Positions 1 through 8,469 of a stretch of 64,000 nt of DNA are shown piece by piece. Position 1 is the stretch's first letter. Each line of letters starts with the position of its first letter. The stretch comes from CADEED01 sp036677145 (lineage in GTDB: Bacteria > Pseudomonadota > Gammaproteobacteria > Steroidobacterales > Steroidobacteraceae): NCBI GenBank assembly GCA_036677145.1, contig JAKFFF010000011.1, forward strand, positions 124,001-188,000, in the 5' to 3' direction. The notes under the pieces were generated by a model. It ran no database searches. It worked only from the letters and a program-made list of their open reading frames with translations, and was not told where the DNA came from. A program made the position numbers and the translations under genes.

Positions 1-143
1 GTCGGGATCAGCATCATGGGCAGCGCCAGGGCGGGATTGCGCAACATGCGCACGAATTCGTAACGGAATTCCGTCCAGTAGGCGCCTAACAAACGGCTGG
101 TCGGAATGATGTCGAAATTCTGCGCCAGGACCTGCGTGTTCAT
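1..143 (-). CDS. ABC-2 type transporter permease, N-terminal fragment
   Basis: The start codon at 143 opens a frame that runs off the left edge, leaving about 47 residues. These form a short cytoplasmic lead (MNTQVLAQNFDIIP) followed by a TEFRYEFVRMLRNPALALPMM-like stretch, the usual beginning of ABC-2 permeases that precede the first membrane helix. The ATG overlaps the stop of the upstream fusion gene (ATGA at 140-143), so it is translationally coupled and is probably the permease partner of that ATPase. The family call rests on this short N-terminus and the operon context. Confidence 0.6.
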   Translation of the reverse strand, partial: MNTQVLAQNFDIIPTSRLLGAYWTEFRYEFVRMLRNPALALPMMLIP

Positions 144-2254
144 GCGGCCTCCTTGGTGAGTTCGGTGAATGCTTCGGAGAGTTTTGCTTCGCGTACTTCG
201 AGGCGGCGCACGTTGGCGTCTGCGGCGAGCAGGCGGCGCACGACACTTTCAGCGTCGCTCGTGGTGATGACGAGCCGCGCGCGATCCATCGTGGCTTCGA
301 TCACACCTGTCCAGCCGCGCAACTCTTCAGGCGTGAGCGTGCTTTCACAGGAGACCTGGCGGCGCGCGACCAGCGCGCGCATTTCATCGACGCTGCCGGA
401 CGCGACGATGCGGCCCTTTGCGAGCACGGCGACGCGCGAAGCGAGCGATTCCGCTTCTTCGAGGTAATGCGTGGTCAGCACGATCGAACAACCCTTTGCG
501 AGCAACGCGCGGATGTTCGACCACAGCGCTTCGCGGGCCTGGACGTCGAGGCCGACGGTGGGTTCGTCGAGGAACAAGACGCGCGGACGGCCCACTATCG
601 CGACCGCGAACTGCGCCTGGCGTTTCTGTCCGCCCGACAACTTGCCGTACTGACGATTCGCGATCGCGGTCGTGCCGGTGAGGGCGAGTACCTCGTCGAC
701 CGACATCGGGTCGATGTAGTAGCTGGCGGCGAGCGCGACGAGCTCGCGTACATGCAGCTCCTTGACGAGCTCGACGTCCTGCATCATCACGCCGAGTTTG
801 CGGCGCCGGTCGACGTCGAGCGGCGAACCGCCGAACAGCGTGACCTCACCCGCGTCGGGCTCGGTGAGTCCGAGCCACAACGAGATGGCGGTGGATTTTC
901 CCGCGCCGTTCGGACCGAGCACCGCGAGCAGTTCGCCGCGGTGCAGTTCGATGTCTATTCCGGAGAGCGCCGTGGTCGTCCCGAACTTCTTCACCACGCC
1001 GCGCATCGCGGCGACCGGGCCGCTGCCGCCCGTGGTCATTGGCGAAGGCGTTGGTGCGGAGGGCGACGGCGAAGTCGGCGGTCTGCCGCGCGGATGCTTG
1101 CGGCCGTTGAGCACCTTGCCGATAAATGTCGGGCGCACGAGGTAGTGATAGCTGAGGAACAGCACCGCGAAGCTGACCACCAGGATGAAGGGGTACTTGA
1201 TGCCCCAGTGCAGCGGCCACTGGCCCACCCACACCGCGAGCACCGCGACCACCGGCAGGTGCGCCAGGTAGATCCAGTACGAGGCGTCCGCGATGTAGCG
1301 GCGCACCGGGCTGTAGTTAGACAGGAAGCGCAGCGCGGCGCCGGTGAGGCCGAATATCCAACCCCATACCGCGACGCCGAAGATGCACGCGAACAGGGTC
1401 CGGGTGAGTCCCGGCGCCGCAATCGGAGTCACATGCGTGGTGTGCAGCAGCCAGCCGGTGGCGATCACGGCCAGCACCAGGTGCACGAACCAGCGTGACT
1501 CGATGGCCGCCAGAGAGTTCTTCGAGCGATTCACCAGCCAGCCGACGATGAACGCCGTGCCGAAGCCGACCGTCGCCGGCACTTCGGGTATCAGCGAATG
1601 GTCGGGCGTGGGAATGCCGGTCCAGTAGATCCAGAACGGCAGCGCCAAAAGCGTCGCGGCCAACGGCAGCCCGAGCACGAACACGGCGATGGGCACGCGG
1701 ATGGCGCCTTCGACCGCCCGGTCGATGAGGTTGCGCAATTTCTGCGCGGGATCGAGGCGCACCAGCACGGCGCGCAGCGCGATCACCGCCACGTAAAGGA
1801 CGAGCAACTGGTGCAGGAACCACAGGTGCATCAGCGGAAACCAGCCGTCGGGCATCGGCGGCGCCGCGGGCGGTGCACCGTTGAACATCTTGCTCGCGCC
1901 CATGCCCCAGATCGCGAACACCAGCGGGACGACGATCATCCAGGCCACGATCAAGGGCAGCAGGATGCGCATCGCGCGGTTGGCCCAGAAACCTCGCGCG
2001 CCGAGCTTGTGGTAGAGCAGGCGACCGAAGAAGCCCGCGATGAAGAAGAACAGCGACATGCGGAAGCAATGCGCGACGAAGCCGGCATCGCCGAGGAAGG
2101 CGCTGGGCGAGTTGTCGACCATCGACCACACGCCGGGCGGCAGGCCTGGCAGGAACGACATGGCGGCGTGGAACGCCACGCCTAACAAGAGCGCGAAGCC
2201 GCGCACCGCGTCGAGCGCGTGCAGGCGGTTTTCAGGGACAGGAATGTTGTTCAT
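140..2254 (-). CDS. Acyltransferase-3 membrane domain fused to ABC transporter ATPase
   Basis: This 704-residue protein has two parts. Residues about 1-390 are a polytopic membrane domain of the acyltransferase-3/OpgC type, with the N-terminal signature LDAVRGFALLLGVAFH and about ten hydrophobic helices. Such proteins transfer acyl groups to glycans or lipids across the inner membrane. A Pro/Ser/Thr-rich linker (about 390-412) leads to a complete ABC ATPase with Walker A GPNGAGKST (near 445), signature LSGGQKRQ (near 537), Walker B VLFLDEPT (near 557) and H-loop TTHYLEE. It is continuous, with no Shine-Dalgarno before the internal Met at the junction, so a genuine fusion is more likely than two genes. 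It is coupled to a permease downstream and lies 16 bp from another permease upstream. The substrate is unknown; coupled modification and export of a lipid or glycan is inference. Confidence 0.85.
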   Translation of the reverse strand: MNNIPVPENRLHALDAVRGFALLLGVAFHAAMSFLPGLPPGVWSMVDNSPSAFLGDAGFVAHCFRMSLFFFIAGFFGRLLYHKLGARGFWANRAMRILLPLIVAWMIVVPLVFAIWGMGASKMFNGAPPAAPPMPDGWFPLMHLWFLHQLLVLYVAVIALRAVLVRLDPAQKLRNLIDRAVEGAIRVPIAVFVLGLPLAATLLALPFWIYWTGIPTPDHSLIPEVPATVGFGTAFIVGWLVNRSKNSLAAIESRWFVHLVLAVIATGWLLHTTHVTPIAAPGLTRTLFACIFGVAVWGWIFGLTGAALRFLSNYSPVRRYIADASYWIYLAHLPVVAVLAVWVGQWPLHWGIKYPFILVVSFAVLFLSYHYLVRPTFIGKVLNGRKHPRGRPPTSPSPSAPTPSPMTTGGSGPVAAMRGVVKKFGTTTALSGIDIELHRGELLAVLGPNGAGKSTAISLWLGLTEPDAGEVTLFGGSPLDVDRRRKLGVMMQDVELVKELHVRELVALAASYYIDPMSVDEVLALTGTTAIANRQYGKLSGGQKRQAQFAVAIVGRPRVLFLDEPTVGLDVQAREALWSNIRALLAKGCSIVLTTHYLEEAESLASRVAVLAKGRIVASGSVDEMRALVARRQVSCESTLTPEELRGWTGVIEATMDRARLVITTSDAESVVRRLLAADANVRRLEVREAKLSEAFTELTKEAA

Positions 2255-2270
2255 GTTGGAATCCCTTCGT

Positions 2271-2939
2271 TCAGTGGAGGTCGCGGCGGCGGGCCGCGAC
2301 CAGGTAAGGCAGAATGATGGCGAGTGCGAAGACGAGTAGTTCGATGGCGAGCACGGTCCAGAACGCGCTGTTCCAGACGGGCGTCGCGCCCTGGAAATGC
2401 TTGGCGATACCCGGCACGGCGAAGGTCATGAAGATGAACAGCGATACGCACATGTTCGTCACGACGATGAGGGCGGTCATGCCGCCCTCGGAATTGATGT
2501 GCAGGGCGCCGCACAACACGACCGCGAAACTCGCCAGCATGTAGACGCACAGCAGCACGGCGTACGGCACCATGCCGTCGGGCAGGTTGGGCATCACCAG
2601 TAACAGCGCGACGGCGCCGCCGCTGAGTACGATCCAGGCGGGGATGTAGCAGGCGAGCAGCGCGAGCATCTTGGTGCGGACGTAATCACCGTGCGAGAGC
2701 GGCAGGCTCAGCACGAACAGCTGCGAGCGTTCCTTGCGTTCGTTCACGACACCGAACATCGTGACCATGATGCCGAACGCGATCACCGTCGTGATCCAGC
2801 CGAGCATGCCGATGTTGAAACGCATCCGGCCTTCGGCGGCGATGACGAGCGAGGCGAGCCCCGCGACGATCGCAATGCCGATGAGCCCGCGTTGCAGGTA
2901 GAGATCCTTGGAAATGAGCCTGCGGGTGAGTGCGTTCAT
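2271..2939 (-). CDS. ABC-2 family membrane permease
   Basis: This 222-residue protein has about six hydrophobic segments (near residues 18-36, 42-63, 100-125, 130-155, 160-180 and 190-215) and a short cytoplasmic N-terminus, like small ABC-2 permeases. The loop VNERKERSQLFVLSLPLS is typical of this group, where a conserved E-R-pattern precedes the second helix pair. Its start overlaps the stop of the preceding ATPase gene (ATGA, 2936-2939), so the two probably form one transporter. It belongs to the GntR-headed operon. Substrate not predictable; related YtrA-controlled systems often handle antimicrobials or cell-envelope stress, which is family knowledge only. Confidence 0.8.
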   Translation of the reverse strand: MNALTRRLISKDLYLQRGLIGIAIVAGLASLVIAAEGRMRFNIGMLGWITTVIAFGIMVTMFGVVNERKERSQLFVLSLPLSHGDYVRTKMLALLACYIPAWIVLSGGAVALLLVMPNLPDGMVPYAVLLCVYMLASFAVVLCGALHINSEGGMTALIVVTNMCVSLFIFMTFAVPGIAKHFQGATPVWNSAFWTVLAIELLVFALAIILPYLVAARRRDLH

Positions 2940-3826
2940 TGTCCGAGCGCCTCGCGGTGATGGAACACGGTCGCGACGAAGATTTCCTCGAGACTCATTC
3001 GCTGCACGGCGCGAACCGCGGAGCCGAGCGGCGCGAGCGCCTGCTCGGAGAACCGGTTGGTGGTGAGCGTGACGAATTGGCCGTCAGTCGCCCGCGAAAC
3101 CACGTCCGGCAGGTCCGGCGGCGAGCTACCGGTCGGGACCTGCAGCTCGATGCGGCGCCAGCGTTCGAGGAAGTCTTCCTTGTCGCTGCAGTCGACCAGC
3201 CGGCCGCGATCGATGAACGCGATGCGATCCGAGATGCGCTCCACGTCGACCGTGTTGTGCGACGAGAACAGGATCGAACGGTCTTCGTCGCGCAGGACGT
3301 CCATGAATTCGGTGAGCACTTCCTGGCGCGCGACCGGATCGAATCCCGAGGTGGGCTCGTCGAGGATCAGCAGGCGCGGGCGGCGCGCCAGCGCGAGCAT
3401 GAGCACGGCCTTCACGTGTTCGCCGTGCGACAACGTCTGCACGTTCTGTTCAGGGCGCAGGTTGAAGCGCTTGATGAGTTTCGCCGCGTATCCCGCATCC
3501 CATTGCGGGTAGATGGATGCGACGAAATTCATGTGCCAGCCAATCGTTGCGTGAGGAAACAGCTGCATCTGGTCGGAGACGAAGCCGATGTCGCGTTTGG
3601 CGCGCGCCTGGTATTCGGGCATCGCATGCCCGAGCACGCGCACTTCGCCGGCGTCGGGTGCGAGCAGGCCCATCATCAGGCGGATGGTGGTGCTCTTGCC
3701 GGCGCCGTTCGGACCGACGAAGCCCATCACCTGGCCGGGCTCGAGCACCAGCGAGACATCATCGAGCGTGAAAAACCGGAAGGCCTTGCGGACCGAACAC
3801 AGTTCGATGGCGTATGGCTGATTCAT
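2936..3826 (-). CDS. ABC transporter ATP-binding protein
   Basis: A 296-residue ABC ATPase of the CcmA/YtrB-like export group. Walker A GPNGAGKST lies near residues 38-46 and Walker B LLILDEPTSGFDP near 155. The signature is the variant LSHGE (near 131) rather than LSGGQ, and the H-loop is SSHNTVD. The C-terminal 90 residues are the extra domain usual for ABC-2 ATPases. The start overlaps the stop of the GntR regulator (3823-3826) and its stop overlaps the next permease, so it is the second gene of a tightly coupled operon. Confidence 0.9.
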   Translation of the reverse strand: MNQPYAIELCSVRKAFRFFTLDDVSLVLEPGQVMGFVGPNGAGKSTTIRLMMGLLAPDAGEVRVLGHAMPEYQARAKRDIGFVSDQMQLFPHATIGWHMNFVASIYPQWDAGYAAKLIKRFNLRPEQNVQTLSHGEHVKAVLMLALARRPRLLILDEPTSGFDPVARQEVLTEFMDVLRDEDRSILFSSHNTVDVERISDRIAFIDRGRLVDCSDKEDFLERWRRIELQVPTGSSPPDLPDVVSRATDGQFVTLTTNRFSEQALAPLGSAVRAVQRMSLEEIFVATVFHHREALGQ

Positions 3827-4209
3827 TGATTTCCCTGGTTGCGAACGGCGCGCTGGAGGCGAGTCGTCAGTTCTTCTTCATCGAGCCCGAGCTGCCGCGC
3901 GAGATCCGCGGCCGCGGCGAGGTGCTCGCCGAGCTTCTGTTCGGTGAGGTCAGTGGCGAGGCCCGCGGCCTCTGCCACAAAGGAGCCTTTGCCGTGGCGG
4001 GTCAGGATGACCCCCTCGGATTCGAGGTCGAGGTAAGCCCGTTTGACGGTAATGACGCTGACGCGCAGATCCGCTGCAAGTGCCCGGATTGACGGGAGTT
4101 CTTGCCCGGGAGCCCAGTCCCCCACGGCGATCCGCTGCCTGATCTGCTCCATGATCTGGAGGTACATCGGGCGGGCGTCAGTCTGCGATATGTTCAGGCC
4201 ACTGTGCAT
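3823..4209 (-). CDS. GntR-family transcriptional regulator, YtrA-like
   Basis: A 128-residue regulator with a GntR winged helix-turn-helix (residues about 8-75: PMYLQIMEQIRQRI, PSIRALAADLRVS, TVKRAYLDLESEG) and only a short helical C-terminus. This is the architecture of the YtrA subfamily, which dimerises through that tail and usually represses its own operon. It heads the ABC operon with ATGA coupling to the ATPase. Two back-to-back 10-bp perfect palindromes begin 3 bp before the ATG and are the probable autoregulatory operator. No Shine-Dalgarno is seen because the palindromes occupy that space. Confidence 0.9.
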   Translation of the reverse strand: MHSGLNISQTDARPMYLQIMEQIRQRIAVGDWAPGQELPSIRALAADLRVSVITVKRAYLDLESEGVILTRHGKGSFVAEAAGLATDLTEQKLGEHLAAAADLARQLGLDEEELTTRLQRAVRNQGNQ

Positions 4210-4212
4210 AGC

Positions 4213-4232
4213 GTGTATACACAGTATATACT
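4213..4232 (-). promoter_or_regulatory. Tandem palindromic operator before the GntR/ABC operon
   Basis: Two perfect 10-bp palindromes are directly adjacent: GTGTATACAC at 4213-4222 and AGTATATACT at 4223-4232. On the minus strand they lie immediately before the regulator ATG. YtrA-type regulators bind such TATA-centred dyads. A TTGACG box (minus strand, 4239-4244) lies 19 bp before a TATACA within the dyads, giving a possible promoter whose transcript would be nearly leaderless. The palindromes are seen directly; operator and promoter roles are inferred. Confidence 0.65.
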
Positions 4233-4415
4233 CAGGGCCGTCAATGCAAGAGGCGAAACGCCTTCCGCGAAAAAAAGTTTCGGGTCAACCGGTCGGGTAG
4301 TTAGTTAGCCCGCGCCGTGGCGAGGCATTGATCGCAGTTCGGCGTCGGCAAAGAAAGAGTCCGCGCATCGCCGGAGGGATTCGGCGACACGCGGGCTCCG
4401 CAATGAACTGATTCC

Positions 4416-5822
4416 TTACGTTCCCGTGCCCGTCGTGCGCCAGCCACCTTCGTAACTCTGCCGAACGACAACCGAGTAGGGCACGGGGGAAACCGTCACG
4501 CGAACATCGAGCTGCTTGTGCCGCTCTACGGTGGGTTTGTTCGTGCCGCCATTCGGTTCGCCCCAGACGAGAGTCACCTGGTCGCCGACGTTGACGTCCG
4601 GATCCACGACGCCGAGCGACAGCGCGGTGCGCTCGTTGTAGCTGTAGCCGCCGAACATCGAGAACCCGACGGTCTTGCCGTTCTTGACGATCTTGTCGTA
4701 CGACGAGGACGAGTAGTTTGCGTTCGGCAGATCGAAGAACTTGTAGTTCTCCTGGCCGGGCTGGAACAGCGAGGCATAGATCTTCGCCATGTCATCCGGG
4801 TGCCAGGCGAACGTCACCTTCTTGCGGTGTGGTTTGTCGGCGATCTTCTTCAGCGCATCCGCGCCGATGAAGTCATGGTCGAACTTCACGAACGGGCCGT
4901 AACCGAGTTCGTACGGATTGAGGTAGTAATCCTCGATGTTGTCGCTGACGAAGCTTCCGGCAATGGAGCCGGTGGCTTCATAACCCGTGGCCGGCAGCCA
5001 CTCGCGATACTTCTTCATCTTCTCGCCGGTATATACGCCGGGCAGCGGCGAAGGAATCCAGCCGGATTCGAGTGTGTTGCTCGCGTACGCGCGCGAGCCC
5101 ACCGGCACGATGCCGAACTCGCGGCCGGCTTCGAGGATGTATTCGCGGATCTCGTCACCTTCGGCGTACGGCCCCCAGATCTCGAGCCCGGGGGCGCCCG
5201 CCATGCCGTGTCGCAGGCAGCGCACCTTGCGACCCTTGATGTTGATGGTGTCCATCGTGAAGAACTTCACGTCGGGAATCGGCCCGCCATTGATCTTGTC
5301 GAGGATCTGCTTGGCGTTCGGGCCCTGCACCTGGAAGCGATAGTGCCGGCGCGTGACGGCCTTGCCGCGCGGATGCGAAGGCGAGCGGTCGTCACGGATG
5401 TATTCGACCTTGAAGCCGCCGGTCTCGGCATGGAACTGCAGCCAGTTCACGGTGGGCGCGCGGCCGACGAACACCAGCTCGTCCTTGTCGAGATGGAAAA
5501 GAATGCCGTCGCCGATGACGTGGCCTTCGTAACTGGTGGGCACCATCTGCTTCGCGCGGTTCACCGGGAAGTTCGCGAAGCTGTTGAGCGTGGTGTACGA
5601 GCACAGCTTGAGTGCGTCCGGTCCCTTGAGCGTGAGCTCCGCCATGTGGTGCGACTGGTCGAACAGCACCGCGGAATCGCGCCAGGCCTTCTGTTCGTCG
5701 CGCCAGTTGGTGAATTCGCTCGGTACGACCGGGTAGACGTACGCGCCGATCTGCGAATTGCGAAGGAGTTTTACCGTATTGCCGGCGGCTTGAAGCACGC
5801 TTTCCAGGTTCTGCTGACCCAT
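4416..5822 (-). CDS. Vanillate/syringate-type tetrahydrofolate-dependent O-demethylase (LigM/DesA-like)
   Basis: From the ATG at 5822 (protein MGQQNLESVLQ...) this encodes 468 residues, close to LigM of Sphingobium (about 470). The fold is GcvT/aminomethyltransferase-like. The N-terminal part contains FTNWRDEQKAWRDSAVLFDQSHHMAEL and the folate-domain stretch VQGPNAKQILDKI. The C-terminal barrel has ERTALSLGVVDPDVNVGDQVTLVWGEP. LigM and DesA move a methyl group from vanillate, 3-O-methylgallate or syringate to tetrahydrofolate in the cytoplasm. The frame stays open upstream to 6290, but that part is low-complexity and unlike the family; GAGG about 10 bp before 5822 supports the shorter start. 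No metF, ligH or ring-cleavage gene is nearby. The substrate is inferred. Confidence 0.8.
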   Translation of the reverse strand: MGQQNLESVLQAAGNTVKLLRNSQIGAYVYPVVPSEFTNWRDEQKAWRDSAVLFDQSHHMAELTLKGPDALKLCSYTTLNSFANFPVNRAKQMVPTSYEGHVIGDGILFHLDKDELVFVGRAPTVNWLQFHAETGGFKVEYIRDDRSPSHPRGKAVTRRHYRFQVQGPNAKQILDKINGGPIPDVKFFTMDTINIKGRKVRCLRHGMAGAPGLEIWGPYAEGDEIREYILEAGREFGIVPVGSRAYASNTLESGWIPSPLPGVYTGEKMKKYREWLPATGYEATGSIAGSFVSDNIEDYYLNPYELGYGPFVKFDHDFIGADALKKIADKPHRKKVTFAWHPDDMAKIYASLFQPGQENYKFFDLPNANYSSSSYDKIVKNGKTVGFSMFGGYSYNERTALSLGVVDPDVNVGDQVTLVWGEPNGGTNKPTVERHKQLDVRVTVSPVPYSVVVRQSYEGGWRTTGTGT

Positions 5823-6245
5823 GAAATGAAATCCTCGATGGTGGCTGCCGGGCATGTTCGGCAAGCGCGCACGAATCTGCTCGTCCGAGAGTGAAACCTC
5901 ATTGGTCCGGACAAGAATCCCGGCCACCCGGGACGCGGGGAAGGGTGCATTACGGACGCTGGAATCGCATGTTCCGATACGTGGTATTCGCGCCACCGTC
6001 TTGACCCGGGCCGTGGATCTTGCCGCTCCCGGCCACCCATTCAGGGTGGCGTACGGGGGCGCGCGGGAGTAGATAGGCCGGTGCGCCGGATCACGGATTT
6101 GAGTCAGCTTCGACTGTCCGTCCCCGGTCGGCGCTGCCGATCCGGGCGGCGCCCAAGCCCTCGCGTGCGGTTGCATTGGGTGCGGCGCACTAGACAAGCG
6201 GGGGCTGGAGAGATACAGATGACAGATCACTGATCGAGAACTCAA
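5823..6245. other. 423-bp region without a convincing gene
   Basis: This lies between the divergent O-demethylase and the small hypothetical gene. Open frames cross it, but they look like G+C-driven shadows. No riboswitch, tRNA or terminator hairpin was recognised. A 10-bp string GTCCGTCCCC at 6117-6126 equals one arm of the REP-like hairpin at 38281 but has no partner here. Promoters for both flanking genes presumably lie within it. Confidence 0.4.
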
Positions 6246-6695
6246 ATGCGAAATCAGTTTGACATAGCTGCGTATTCGCGCGACCGGCAACTCATCCTCC
6301 TCGCGGAGGTGAAGTGGGTGAAGGAGTCATCGGAGGACACCGCGGTTTTCTTCAGACACAACTTGCTCAGCCACCAGCTCCTGCCGCAGGTGCCTTTTTT
6401 CCTGCTGGCGTATCGCAATGCGTTGTTCCTCTGGAAGGAAGCGAGCCAGTCCGACGCAAGGCCGAATTTCCAGGCGGCCACCAGGCCCGTCCTCAAGAAG
6501 TACCTCGGGGGTCTCGCGGACAGTGACACGGGGCCCGGTCCGGAAGGCATGGAGTCGGCGATAAAACTCTGGCTCAGTGATCTTGCGAGCGGTATCGAAA
6601 GTCCGGACGCCGGATCCGATGCCGACAAGATGCTGGTCGATTCCGGCCTGTACGAAATGATTCGAAATGGCGAAGTGCACCGCGACCTGCATTGA
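6246..6695 (+). CDS. Hypothetical protein with a PD-(D/E)XK-like N-terminus
   Basis: A 149-residue soluble protein with no family name I can assign. The N-terminus FDIAAYSRDRQLILLAEVK places Asp6, Glu21 and Lys23 in the D-x(n)-E-x-K spacing of the PD-(D/E)XK nuclease/Holliday-resolvase fold. A helical region follows with conserved-looking PFFLLAYRNALFLWK. An in-frame TGA at 6231 prevents extension upstream, so 6246 is the first usable ATG. The gene is isolated, its G+C looks lower than its neighbours, and there is no adjacent methylase, so it is not an obvious restriction system. Nuclease activity is speculative. Confidence 0.6.
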   Translation: MRNQFDIAAYSRDRQLILLAEVKWVKESSEDTAVFFRHNLLSHQLLPQVPFFLLAYRNALFLWKEASQSDARPNFQAATRPVLKKYLGGLADSDTGPGPEGMESAIKLWLSDLASGIESPDAGSDADKMLVDSGLYEMIRNGEVHRDLH

Positions 6696-6903
6696 GTAAG
6701 CGGACGTCGTCGGACTCGGCAACGAAGAGGGTTCGAAGTGAGCACCTATCTATAAGCGGCCAGGGTTTCGCGTCTGGCGGACGCAGCGAGTAGTGCAGCC
6801 CGAGTCATATCGAATCGCGTATGGCGGCGTACTTGCGGCTCCCGTAACACCGCGGATAGCATCAAAAATATCTGGGTAATTATCCGAAACGCAGGGGGAA
6901 GCA

Positions 6904-8469
6904 GTGAAACGGTATCAATTGAGGATTGCGGCGCTGGCGCTGACGGCGTTCGCCGCCATCGGCAGTGCGCACGCGCAGGGCACCACTCCCGTCAATGTTT
7001 CGGTCACGATCCGCGCCGATCAGCCCGGCCCGGTCATCAATCCGGACATCTACGGCCAGTTCGCCGAACATCTCGGCGCGGGCATTTACGAGGGCATCTG
7101 GGTCGGCGAGAAGTCGAACATCCCCAACACGAAGGGCTATCGCAACGACGTCGTCGATGCGCTGAAGAATCTCAAGGTGCCGGTGGTGCGTTGGCCGGGC
7201 GGCTGCTTCGCCGATGAATATCACTGGCGCGACGGCATCGGGCCACGTGAAAAGCGCCCGGTGAAAGTGAATACGCACTGGGGCGGCGTGCCGGAGACGA
7301 ACGAATTCGGCACGCACGAGTTCATGGCCTTCGCAGAGTTGATCGGCACCAAGGTCTACATCAGCGGCAACGTGGGCTCGGGCTCACCGCAGGAAATGGC
7401 CGACTGGATGGAGTACATGACCTCGGACACGGTCTCGACGCTCGCGAACGAGCGCCGCAAGAACGGCCGTGAGAAACCCTGGGACGTACATTTCTTCGGC
7501 ATCGGCAACGAGACCTGGGGCTGCGGCGGCAACATGCGCCCCGAGTTCTACGCGGATCTGTTCCGCCAGTTCGCCACCTACATCAAGGCCCCGCGCGGCA
7601 AGCGCCCGAAGATCATCGCGAGCGGCGGCAACGGCGATGAAACCAAGTGGGTCGAAGTGCTGACGACCATGGTCGAGCGCGACATGGACGGAATCTCGCA
7701 CCACTACTACACGTTGCCGACGGGCGACTGGTCGAAGAAGGGCAACTCCATCGCGTTTCCGGAGGAGGAGTGGATCTCCACGCTCAGCCGCACGCTGCGC
7801 ATGGACGAGTTCGTCACGAACAACGTGAAGATCCTCGATGCGAACGATCCGAAGGGCAAGGTCGGTTTCTATGTGGACGAGTGGGGTACGTGGTACGACC
7901 CCGAGCCGGGCCGCGAGCCGGGTTTCCTCTACCAGCAGAACACGATCCGTGATGCGCTGGTCGCGAGCGTCAACTTCAACATCTTCCACAAACATGCGCG
8001 CCGCGTGCACATGTCCAACATCGCGCAGATGGTGAACGTGTTGCAGGCGATGATCCTGACGGACGGGCCGAAGATGGCGCTCACGCCTACCTACCACGTG
8101 TTCCAGATGTACATCCCGTTCCAGGGCGCGACCGTCCTGCCGACCGAGATCACGACGCCTGACTACTCGCTGGGCAAGTTCGCGGTGCCGGGCGTCAGCG
8201 TGTCGGCGGCGCGTGACACGACCGGCAACCTGCAACTCGCGCTCGCGAATCTCGATCCGAAGCGCGAGGCGGTGGTGAAGGTCAATCTGCAGGGTGCGAA
8301 CGTGACGTCGGCGCAGGGCCGCGTGCTCACCGCCAAGCAGATGGACGCCCACAACACGCCGGCGGCGCCCGAAGTGGTGACGCCGGTGAAGATCAGCGGA
8401 AAGAAGGAAGGTGGCGTGCTGACGCTGCGTCTGCCCGCCAAGTCCGTCAGCGTCGTGCGTTTGCAGTAA
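6904..8469 (+). CDS. GH51 alpha-L-arabinofuranosidase, secreted
   Basis: This 521-residue protein has a Sec signal peptide (KRYQLRIAALALTAFAAIGSAHA, cleavage near residue 24). The GH51 barrel motifs are clear: VRWPGGCFADEYHWRDGIGP, the acid/base Glu203 in GNETWGCGG, and the nucleophile Glu326 in VDEWGTWYDP. A C-terminal beta domain ends the chain. The enzyme would release terminal arabinofuranose from arabinan or arabinoxylan in the periplasm or outside the cell. The start is GTG with AGGGGGAA about 6 bp upstream. It stands alone; its 3' end overlaps the convergent hupE-like gene by 23 bp. The GH43 and GH28 genes elsewhere in the window suggest a shared pectin/arabinan diet. Confidence 0.93.
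   Translation: MKRYQLRIAALALTAFAAIGSAHAQGTTPVNVSVTIRADQPGPVINPDIYGQFAEHLGAGIYEGIWVGEKSNIPNTKGYRNDVVDALKNLKVPVVRWPGGCFADEYHWRDGIGPREKRPVKVNTHWGGVPETNEFGTHEFMAFAELIGTKVYISGNVGSGSPQEMADWMEYMTSDTVSTLANERRKNGREKPWDVHFFGIGNETWGCGGNMRPEFYADLFRQFATYIKAPRGKRPKIIASGGNGDETKWVEVLTTMVERDMDGISHHYYTLPTGDWSKKGNSIAFPEEEWISTLSRTLRMDEFVTNNVKILDANDPKGKVGFYVDEWGTWYDPEPGREPGFLYQQNTIRDALVASVNFNIFHKHARRVHMSNIAQMVNVLQAMILTDGPKMALTPTYHVFQMYIPFQGATVLPTEITTPDYSLGKFAVPGVSVSAARDTTGNLQLALANLDPKREAVVKVNLQGANVTSAQGRVLTAKQMDAHNTPAAPEVVTPVKISGKKEGGVLTLRLPAKSVSVVRLQ

Noticed and set aside
4518..5894. 458-codon plus-strand frame over the LigM-like gene
   Set aside because: Antisense shadow; the minus-strand product has clear family similarity and correct length.
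6117..6126. GTCCGTCCCC, identical to one arm of the hairpin at 38281
   Set aside because: There is no inverted partner nearby, and 10 bp is within chance in such G+C-rich DNA.
5823..6290. N-terminal extension of the O-demethylase to 6290
   Set aside because: The extra 156 residues are Pro/Arg/Ser-rich and unlike the family; 468 residues from 5822 matches LigM length.
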